Assembly (NCBI RefSeq): GCF_014066305.1
Contig: NW_023501041.1
Coordinates: 186,001-250,000 of the forward strand
Length of the DNA: 64,000 nt
Source of the DNA: Letharia columbiana
Taxonomy: Eukaryota; Ascomycota; Lecanoromycetes; Lecanorales; Parmeliaceae
Reading direction: 5' to 3'
Under the pieces are notes generated by a model. That model saw only the letters and a list, made by a program, of their open reading frames with translations, was not told the DNA's origin and did no database searches. The position numbers and the translations under genes are program-made. This document shows, piece by piece, positions 55,500-64,000 of the stretch; within the stretch, counting starts at the first letter, position 1, and the number at the start of each line of letters is the position of its first letter.

Positions 55500-57361
55500 T
55501 CAGTGATTTCCACCGTCCTGGCCCTCGCCCACGACCCTCCTGAACCCTCTTTCCTTGGTCTCCTCATTCCGCTCGAACCCCTTGCGCTCCGCATACCTAG
55601 CATTGACCGTCCCCACGCTCTCCATCCTCGGTTTGCGCATCACGGGCACGTAAGTGCCCACATGCCTGGGCCCGTCCCCGCCCTGAAAGACCTTCTGGCT
55701 GCCCGCACATTTGCCCACGGCGACCTCAGCTTCGGCCTCTGAATCATCACCGCCGCGACCGGCGTGCCCGACCACCACGTCCAACAGGCTTCCCGCCAGC
55801 ACCTCGTCCATCTTCCTTCGCCTCCAGAACCTCCACAGATCATCCACCAGGCCGCCGGGACCGAATTTGCCGGCGCCCTTTGCGGGGCCCGCTCCTTCCC
55901 CCGAGGTATCACCCACGTACACCCATTCCATCGCATCGACCCCGCTGTCGGCGTCTTCGCGGGGGAAGATGCAGTCCCACAACACCAAGGGCGCGTCGTC
56001 TGCCATCTCATACTGCGGTTTAGCGGGAGTTTTGGAGATGTTGAGGAGGTCGTCGATGACGGAGGGAGGTTCGAGTCCTTGGCCGACGAGAAAGAGGACG
56101 GCGACCATGTGGCGGACTTGATGCCAGAGGAAGGCTGAGCCATGGAGGGTAAACGTGTAGATGGTTGGTGTAGAAGATTGACCTTTGAGGTCGTCATGTT
56201 GATGGAAGCCCGGAGCTTCGTTTGAGTGCTCGTGTTGCCGGAAGCCTGGTTTGCCGATGTAGCCGACGGGGCCATGCTGGCTGCCAATTCCTTCGATGTC
56301 GGCGTGGAAGATGCGGCGTTCGAAGTTGTCGATTTGCTTGCTCGCGTCAATTTTGCAGAAGTTTCGGTAGTCATGGAGGCCGATGAATTTGTGGGCTGCT
56401 TCCCGCATGGCGTCGACATCGAGCCAGCCATCTCGTCTACGGCCGGCGGATAGACCTGGCTGGATTGATGCATTGAGCAAGCCTGCAGAGCCGATTGTTG
56501 GTGTGAAGGCTGGCTGGGTGAAAAAGTATTTGTAGCGGCGCTCTTTGCAGGAGAAGCGGGCGGAAAAGTTGAGAGGAGGGGCAGGGCACCATGCCAACAT
56601 TCGAATGTCTGGCGGCAGAAGTCGGTTGAGGACTTGGCAGTATGGAATCTCGTCGTTGGTTGGATGGAAGGGCAATCCTTCGTCACTCTCAGACTCACTT
56701 GTAGATGATGGAATAGGTATTGCATCTTTCACGAGACTGGGAGCAGCGGTCTCCAGATCTTTCATGTGCGAAGGTACCCCCCTTTCCGCTGCTGCATTTC
56801 CCAAAGAAGCCGGCTCCTGAACCCGGCTGACCGGACGGTTACTCCTAACCCTGATCCCAACGACCTGTCCAAAAGCACTGACGCCTTTGTCCGTTCTCCC
56901 GCACTTGGAATATTCACAGCCCTCCCAATTAGGCTCATCTTGCCCCAGCGAAGGATTAGGAGTTGGAAACACGAGTCGGGCCTTGTTCAATGCCTTCCAT
57001 AGCGCTTCTTCAACGGTGGGCAAGGGCGTCTTGTTATTGGGGTGGAACTCGAGGCCGTTGTAGCGCTGGCCCAAGTAAGCGAACTTGAGGGCGATGAAGC
57101 GGGTGGAATATTTAGAGGGGTCAAACTCTCGATTAACACGCGCGTTCTTGGGTTTACGGGCTGGTGAAAAGATTTGTGGCGGAAGGGCGGTGGAATTGTA
57201 TCTGACTACGCAATGAGTACTTGTTGTAGTCGGGCATTTAGAATCACTCACTTTGCGGTCTGCTCTTTGAGCTGTTGCTCTAATAAAGTTACCCGGGCAA
57301 TGAGCTGATCAGCGCTCCAGGTGGACAAGTCCGGTGGCTCCTCGTCGACCTGTTCCCCCAT
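55500..57361 (-). CDS. DEG1: tRNA pseudouridine(38/39) synthase Deg1/Pus3
   Basis: A 603-residue TruA-family enzyme in two exons, 57361-57252 and 57201-55500 (GTGAGT...GTCAG, 50 nt). The short first exon encodes a helix (SADQLIARVTLLEQQLKEQT). The core includes IALKFAYLGQRYNGLEFHPN, the catalytic D141 in KCGRTDKGVSAFGQ, RFSCKERRYKYFF, and SAFLWHQVRHMVAVLFLVGQ. It makes pseudouridine at positions 38 and 39 of the tRNA anticodon arm. The C-terminal extension of about 130 residues is Gly/acidic and fungal-specific. The frame is open upstream to 57562 with ATGs at 57487 and beyond; that longer form would carry a basic, hydrophobic leader that looks mitochondrial. The start at 57361 has the better context. 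Confidence 0.94.
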
Positions 57362-57956
57362 GGTAGCGAATAGCTTGAGTCGTCGGGTCTGTGTATACTG
57401 GCAAGAGAATGATGAAGCATGTTGCTCGTAGAAAGCTTTACACCCTATATTGGCGAGTACGAAGGTCCGCTTGAGCAGCAAATGCATACGGTAGGGTAAC
57501 GAGATTGAAACGTAAAGTACCAAGTTATGTACTTTACTTAGACTACCCGAGCGAGCCGCCATGCGGGGGCCCGCTTAGGGTACTTTACCTTAGAGCACAG
57601 CCAGTCTAAAAATTTAGCGTCGCGCGCAAATCTCTAGCCTTTCACGCCGTCAAGATTACAGCAAGATAAAACCATAAAGTACAGAGGAGAGTAATAGACT
57701 ACCTATGACAGCGAGTCGAGGGGGCAGCAAAAAACGCCAGTAGATATCTTGACACTACTGACGTAGACCAGATTAGTGACGCGGACCAGACATGTCCACG
57801 GAGTGCTAAAATCTTAGACTGGCCGTTCCCTACGAGTAGTACGAGTAAGGTAAGCGGGGTGTCCGCTAAGGTAGTCCTACAGATCAACTACAAGTCTACA
57901 TCAATCGAATCGCATTCGAACGAACGCTACCAAGACTGAGATGAGGCTCAATTCAC

Positions 57957-57990
57957 CAGAACAGAACAGAACAGAACAGAACAGAACAGA
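57957..57990. repeat. CAGAA pentanucleotide microsatellite
   Basis: About seven perfect copies of CAGAA in a row. Confidence 0.9.
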
Positions 57991-59266
57991 CCAAAGAGAG
58001 CAAGACGACCTTGAGGCAATCTATGGTGCATGAGTCTGATGATGATGGGATGGGATGAGAAGGCGGTGGGGTTGGGAACGGGATGGAAGAGGCCAATTTG
58101 GTTAGAATCAATTCGAAGTCGTTCTTCGTCTCGGAGCCAAAGTGTGTCGAGCTAACAAGAGAAGGTTTTGATTGACTGAAACAGATCCGAGGACTGCCGC
58201 TTGTAACATCTACCTCGGCCGTGTGATCCACGCTCAGCGCAACGCCTATCCCTCCTTCCGCTTACCCAGGCTTCATTGTGAGAGCGGCGGCGGAAACCCG
58301 CACGTGCTCCATCTTACCATCTTGACCAAGACGCATCGCAAGACGCATCGGAAGATAACGTTCGATGTGAATTAAAGTGGGAAGCGGTGCGCCGCCGCCT
58401 CTGCCTCAGTTACAACCCCTCATTGCATGGCGTTCATTCTCAACAGTATCCCGGTCCCTCAATTCTATGCCACCAATGACGATGACGGAAATGAGCCTTT
58501 TGTGACGAAGCTTCTGAAAAGAGCTATTGCCAATGACTATGTTGTGCAAGCAGGATGCTCATCTATCGTGGTCGTGGGCTTGAAGATTAGCTGGACATCA
58601 CTGGACCATGACTACCCAAAAGCTGATGCCCACAGATCTCTGTCCTTGTCTTTGGATCATTTTTAGCGGAACTCTTCCGAATATCATGTCCCAAAAGAAT
58701 TGACTGCAGCAAAATGATGCAGCAACGGATCAGGCCAGTCGCAATTCGTTCACGTGGTCACATATGTATGCATACTGCAGGTGATGAGTCAATCGTTGAC
58801 ACAACTTCCTGTTCCGGAAGTACTCGAGACGTGGCCAAGAAGGTTACAGCTCCTGCTGCAAGATGGCCATGGCTCGAAGTCCAGGCCCTGCTCCTTAGCC
58901 TTGTTCCCAAAACACTATTCCCGTTATTCTCAGCCTTACCGCCTCTGATGTACGAACATCGATTGCTCATCCTCACACTACATTGGATGCTTCTCTGTAC
59001 ATCGCGATGGGAACATCCATGCTAAGTCCATCGCAGCATAATGGATCTGCTTAGTATCTCCGCTAAGCATCACTGCACTTCTTCGGTCCACAACGACAAA
59101 CATACAAGACCTAAATGACGTCGATTGCGCACCCGAGGATCGTAGATGGAATTTCTCGGATTTAGTCAGTTGTCACCGTGTTGACCGACTGTTGCATCCT
59201 GATGTATTAAGGGCGAAGTCATTCCAGTTGTCCCGTCCCGAGTCTGTGGCCAGGTTTCCAATCGTT

Positions 59267-59594
59267 CAAACCGTCCGTCCAAAAGGCCTGGAACAGTTCA
59301 AAACGAAACTATCTACACCGTACGTTACGCAGTCCACAGTCCGTTCACAGTCTGGATTAGTCCAGACCTCCAAGATACTTGGTGAGGTTCTTAAAGAAGC
59401 TAAGCGACCCCTTCGGAAAGACAATCTGTGCTTAGTCAGTATTATTGCTATACTGCCATTGTACTCAAATATCCGCCACACAATTCGGCCCCCATCAGAC
59501 CGCCACGCGGACAGTCTAAATCGTCCTTCCAGACATCTGAACTCGTCCACGGACGGTCGACAAGATCCTTGGACTGGTCCAAACCGTCCGTCCA
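59267..59594. repeat. GTCCGTCC-rich block with direct repeats
   Basis: The word CAAACCGTCCGTCCA occurs at 59267 and 59580 in the same orientation. Between them lie many related words (CAGTCCACAGTCCG, TAGTCCAGACC, CACGGACGGTCGAC, TTGGACTGGTCC). Such clustered GTCC words are seen near the ends of some fungal DNA transposons, but no terminal inverted repeat or transposase was found. Confidence 0.4.
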
Positions 59595-59839
59595 GAAAGT
59601 GGGGGCGGACTACTGGGAAGCTTGGCCTGCGGGAGGTTCATGTTCCAAAAAGGTGACACGCCTTACATATACAGCGATCGAATCGCAAGCTTGGCACTCC
59701 TGTCGCGTTTCCTCGCCATGCCTAGAGAGCTCGTTAGGTCTCAATTCCACATATCGCTTCTCATTGTTATCTAAGGCGAGGCGAATTATGATCATCGCCA
59801 GCCACCAATACGAGTCTTGCGCTTTCAGAACTATTCACC

Positions 59840-60090
59840 GCTTCTGATTCTGATGCGTCGACCTCAGCATTCCCGGCTGCTCTGAAATACTCGAAGCCAG
59901 ACTTTCTTTGACCCAATCCCAGGCCCAGTGACCCATCACCGTGCTTCCTCGATTCTCCAACGACCCCAATAATCTCTCCACCACTTTTCCATTCCGGATC
60001 CTCAGTGCCGAAACCTTGCACTGTGATAATGCAACACCGTGTAAGGATCCGTCTGCTCCCCAGCCTCTTTCACACCCTAAAATAGTTGAT
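59840..60090 (-). pseudogene. Decayed coding remnant, unrecognised
   Basis: Read on the minus strand, one frame gives EQTDPYTVLHYHSARFRH, then a stop, then GSGMEKWWRDYWGRWRIEEA. A second frame continues with VMGHWAWDWVKESLA. The pieces look like one Trp-rich protein end with a stop and a frameshift. No family is assigned. Confidence 0.3.
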
Positions 60091-61224
60091 GCGCCTCATT
60101 GAAGACCAATCTTGGCGCTTGGCCCCTGGGAGTATCTCGGGAGGTTTCCTAGAATGTGACGCTGTTGCACCGGGAAATTTCGCCAGGATATCTAAACCCG
60201 ATTCACAGGCTTCGCTGCAGGCTCCCTTGGAAGGACCTGGAAGGTCTTGAGAGCACGGTTAGCGTTTCCTTGGTCATTTCCCAGTGTATTCGTCATTGAA
60301 TGCCGCTATTTTGCATGCCGGATCTTGAGTTATTGCGTTGGTGCGATTTGAAAAACTCTCGACTCCGAGCTTATGATCGTTATAAACATAGTAAACGTAG
60401 TCCACACTCGCCGTCCATCTTTTGAACAGCCCATTGCTCCTGAGGATAAGTTTGCAGATTTGCGACCGGGTTCAAATTTTTTTCAACTACGCGTTCCAGA
60501 ATTCGCAACATGAGCTTCGAAACTCCAAGAGGTGGATCACTTCATGGTGGTTGCACGGCTGCCGCAAGTAAGTAAAACAATGGTTTCTTCGCCCTGGTCT
60601 TGTTGTCAACTCCTCATGCCATTCTCTCATGGACTCGCAACTCCATTTGGCGAAGCTCAGATGTAAGGCCCGAGATCAAAATGCCTCATCCCGGCGGAGC
60701 GATCTTATCGCCACAGTGGGACTGAGGGTAAGTGGGCCTTTTGATACTCACTCTGAGCCACATCTACACCAATTCTCTACCAGTAAGTGGCTCTTCTCTT
60801 CATTTTACCTTTTTCATAGCCATAACATCTCTTGATCATACCCTCTTTTTCGCCTACGTCTTAGTCGTATTCCAAATACATCATGTAATACACCATACGT
60901 GTTTATACTATCAGAAAAGCCAAAATCACTGCTACCGTGACATACTGTGCTACCACTTGTGCCACGACTACCTAGACACACCGTCGTCTGCAGTACACCG
61001 TGCTACTACCCCTGCTACTACGTCCACAGACAGACTAAGTCGCTATGATGTCAGCTCCTCACAAGACTGACTCAGATATAGAGACGTTACTACGACAGCG
61101 TACGCGACAAATAGAACCGAACGAGCTAATACTCTTTCTGCTTTTTTTCTTCAGGGGGTTTGATACTTCGTAAGACCAACGAGGACGAATATCATGTTCA
61201 AGACTACACTGGCTCTTAAGGCAT

Positions 61225-61660
61225 ACGGCCGGCAAAGCACACGACTGGCAGGGCATTTGGCAAGCAGCCCACGCAATACGAAAAGAATCGCATAGACTTC
61301 GAGATATACGGCTAGTAGATCATATGGCTAGTAACGCATAATCAGATCAGAGGCACACCGCTGTCGGAGCATACCGCATTAGGGCATACAGATGTTAGAG
61401 CACACTTTCAGTAGAGCACACGGCCAGCAGAGAATTTCTAATCCACGACTAGCAGAGTACTTTAGCAGGACATTCCTAGCCCTCGGCTAGTAGAGCATAT
61501 GACCAGCAGAGCATCCTTAGCCCACGGCTAACAGCACATAAGGATCCCTAGTTCTCGGCTAGCAGAGCACACGAGCATTTCTAGTTCACGGCTAGGAATG
61601 AACAGTCACCAGCGCACCCGTCAGCAGAGCACACGACTAGCAAGGCATTCGGCCGGTAAA
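61225..61660. repeat. Degenerate short-unit repeat tract (CGGCTAGCAGAGCACA-like)
   Basis: More than ten loose copies of CGGCTAG / CTAGCAGAGCACAC / AGAGCATA words, spaced about 20-40 bp. They appear in GGCCGGCAAAGCACACG, CACGGCCAGCAGAG, CTCGGCTAGTAGAGCATATG, CTCGGCTAGCAGAGCACACG and GTCAGCAGAGCACACGAC. Not a perfect tandem array. Confidence 0.6.
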
Positions 61661-62585
61661 ATTCACGATCATCGTATTTCAAGAACTAAGACTTTTGTAT
61701 CGTATTTCCGGAAAATAAGACTCCTATATGGCATTTCAAGAATATAGCTTCTAGACTGACATTCGTCGCCAGCGTCCCACAGTCAGCAAGGCACACAAAT
61801 AGTAAGACACACGATACACAAGACACAGAACACACGGCCACGTCACCTATCACGTCGACACCATCGTTCTTCGCACCTCCAGCCCTGATGCTGACGATTA
61901 TCGTTTGGGACGACCTCTTCTCGTCGACGCCAGCATCCTTTCGTACGAGGCCGTCGTTTGGGATTTGGGTATCTTTCTTGACGCTGAGATCCGACAATAC
62001 GTCTATTCAGCTAATGCATTCAGCGCTGAAATCGCCCAGCCACTCGCTTACATCTCATATGTGCTCTATATGTGTGTACGATGCGGGGAAATAAGACAAC
62101 TAAACCGTTCATAGACACTTCTGTTCGAGATCCCCTCATTGCGGTGAAGCATCCGCAACCAATCATAGATACTCTTGTCTCATTTTGTTCCTTCAACACG
62201 CCATTGGAAACATCAATGCCGTAATTGAGAGGCAAACATGACCATCATGGGATGTCAGCGTACGGAAGAAGCCTGTCTTCTCCTACGAACTAGACGACCG
62301 CTGCCGTACTGACAGTACCCATTATTCAGGAATTGGTACATAGTCTGCTTAGGAGGATAGACCAGGTGGGCCTGAACCTTCCTTATCGGTTCCCCGATGA
62401 GAATATTTCTAATAAGGAAGGGTACGAAAGGAGTCAGGTAGGACCGAGGAATCGAATGTCGTGTATAAAAGGGTCAGTGATTTCTCCAATTTGAGATATC
62501 CAGTACCTTCTATCTGCGTTTTACTTAGGTGGATCAGCAACATTCCCATACCATTCTCTCATCTTCGAAAGCCACATCAACCAAG

Positions 62586-63797
62586 ATGAAGATCTCTCAA
62601 GTGACCCTGATGTCTCTGCTTGCCGCAAGCACTCCGATTTCCCAAGCTCTGTCAGTGCCTCGCTGGAGCAGTCACTCTGACACTCGCCTGGCAAAACGAA
62701 CGCAGAGAGTTACTTACGCTGGCATCAACATTGCTGGATGCGAATTTGGCATAGATACCAATGTGATCAGACTCCACTCTACGCTGGATGTAAGATGATA
62801 CTAAACATTGGAAGGGAACCCTGGGGACCTCGGGAACGTCGGGTTGCCCAAGCTCGGTCGGACCTACGCAGATGCAGCACTTTGTGAACGATGACAAGCT
62901 CAACCTTTTCCGCCTTCCCGTCGGATGGCAGTACCTCGTCAACCACGACCTCGGAGGTGCGCTCGACCAGACCTTCTTCAGCACCTACGACCGAATCATG
63001 CAAGCGTGTCTCGCGACCGGGGCGCACTGCATCCTGGACGTGCACAACTACGCCCGCTGGAACGGCGGCATCATCGGCCAAGGCGGCCCATCGAACGACG
63101 ACTTCGGCAACCTCTGGGCCCAGCTCGCGCAGAAATACGCCTCGCAGGGCAACGTCATCTTCGGCCTGATGAACGAGCCTCACGACCTGGACATGACCAC
63201 GTGGGCCGCCAGCGTCCAGCAGGCCGTCTATGCCATCCGAGACAACGGCGCCACGACCCAGATGATCCTCCTCTCCGGCACGAGCTACGACGCCGTCGGC
63301 GGCTTCCAGAGTAACTCTGCCCCGGCGCTCTCCAGCGTCCAAGACTACGATGGGTCTCATGACAAACTGATCTATGAAGCCCATCAGTATCTCGACGGTG
63401 GGGGCGGCACGGCGACCGAATGCGACACCAACGGCGTGGAATACACGCTCGCGCCCCTGACGGCCTACCTGCGCAGCGTGGGCCGCCAGGGCATGCTCAC
63501 CGAGACCGGCGGCGGCAACACGGCCAGCTGTTACACGGACGTCTGTGCCGAGCTGAGCCACTTGAACTACAATTCCGATGTCTGGCTGGGCTGGGTTGGC
63601 TGGGCCGCTGGTACGACAACTTCCCCGCTCCGCTCCTCCCTTGGCTCGTACTTCCGGACGCACGCGCTGACTGGACATCACCTACCTATCTAGGAAGCTT
63701 CGATAGCAGCTACAACCTTACCGAAACGCCGAACGGCAATCAAGACACCTCTCTCGTTTCATACTGCATCGCAGGCAAGTTCGACAAACCGCCTTAA
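62586..63797 (+). CDS. GH5 endo-beta-1,4-glucanase (cellulase), secreted
   Basis: A 358-residue glycoside hydrolase family 5 enzyme in three exons: 62586-62762, 62815-63610 and 63694-63797. The first intron contains a TACTAAAC branch site; its AAG acceptor is a less usual choice but gives the family-like junction IDTN-GTLG. The N-terminus is a signal peptide (LMSLLAASTPISQALS) followed by a KR site (LAKRTQR), likely a propeptide cleavage. Catalytic elements: GWQYLVNHDLGG, DVHNYARWNGG, acid/base E180 in LMNEPHD and nucleophile E289 in TETGGGNT. The last exon restores GWAAGSFDSSYNLTETP and CIAGKF, as in Trichoderma EGII-type enzymes. No cellulose-binding module. Role: plant cell-wall cellulose breakdown outside the cell. 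Confidence 0.94.
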
Positions 63798-64000
63798 AAT
63801 CAGGCGCGGGGGAGGGGTGGCTGTCCAGGCTCCTGTGCCGGACACTGGTGGCTCTTGTGTGTTATGACGATGGCAGTGTAGACCCTGGCATCATGGGAGG
63901 TTATGGCCTGCGTGCATTCATGCCGCCTTTGCAGCTGTTAGATTGTGTGGGACGCAATCATGCAGGATGCGGGTCATCTTTTATTTACCACTCGTTACGA
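63798..64000. other. 3' flank, window end
   Basis: About 200 bp after the GH5 stop codon; no feature seen. Confidence 0.5.

Larger units (their letters stand above)
57362..62585. other. Gene-poor, repeat-rich region
   Basis: About 5.2 kb with no well-supported gene. It holds a pentanucleotide microsatellite (57957-57990), a GTCCGTCC-rich block (59260-59600), a decayed coding remnant (59840-60090, minus) and a degenerate short-repeat tract (61225-61660). The part just upstream of 62586 is the promoter of the GH5 gene. Short frames elsewhere show no motifs. Confidence 0.45.

Noticed and set aside
55640..56725. Long open frame on the minus strand in an alternative frame
   Set aside because: It overlaps the DEG1 core in the same strand but another frame, and its Ser/Thr/Pro-rich translation has no motifs.
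60510..60576. Short start (MSFETPRGGSLHGGCTAAAS) followed by a GTAAGT-like donor
   Set aside because: No second exon could be found in frame, and the surrounding DNA is repeat-rich and non-coding in appearance.

Overview
This is a stretch of nuclear DNA from a filamentous ascomycete (Pezizomycotina). Genes carry short GT-AG introns of about 45-130 nt, often with CTGAC/CTAAC-like branch sites, and they lie on both strands without operons. Recognisable genes include fungal housekeeping genes (RPS0, mitochondrial S15, SPB4, DGK1, DEG1, GEN1/YEN1, the dynactin Arp10) and Pezizomycotina-type families (UstYa-like, GH5 endoglucanase). I cannot name the class or genus. All gene models below were spliced by eye; frames and splice phases were checked by arithmetic, but there is no transcript evidence.

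Layout. 0.2-4.8 kb: a 2EXR/F-box-like protein, a Q-rich glycine-zipper protein and a Q/P-rich protein. 5.6-8.7 kb: a UstYa-like oxidase gene head-to-head with a small secreted protein built of six copies of one 26-residue repeat. This pair looks like a minimal dikaritin-type RiPP locus (ribosomal cyclic peptide) and is the most interesting part of the window. The precursor has a frame break in its fourth repeat. 10.7-13.4 kb: a four-helix membrane protein and a short-chain dehydrogenase. 13.4-16.0 kb: gene-poor, with scrambled tRNA-Lys-like pieces. 16-20 kb: an amidoligase-like gene, then RPS0 and mitochondrial S15 sharing a 221-bp promoter. 21-24.6 kb: a large unrecognised protein. 24.6-28.5 kb: gene-poor with two tandem-repeat tracts.

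28.5-38.2 kb is a dense housekeeping block: coiled-coil protein, SPB4, DGK1, a conserved fungal protein and ARP10. 38.3-43.5 kb has a secreted HExxH protein divergent from a large Ser-rich secreted protein. 44-48 kb has a kinase, a GNAT acetyltransferase and an unrecognised protein. 48.6-52.7 kb has a broken gene and a divergent pair of small multi-exon secreted proteins. 52.9-57.4 kb has GEN1 (with a GC-AG intron) tail-to-tail with DEG1. 57.4-62.6 kb is a repeat-rich, gene-poor zone with decayed sequence. The window ends with a secreted GH5 endoglucanase.

Most genes are unrelated neighbours. Three arrangements may be functional: UstYa with the repeat precursor, RPS0 with mitochondrial S15, and the two divergent secreted proteins at 50.2-52.7 kb.
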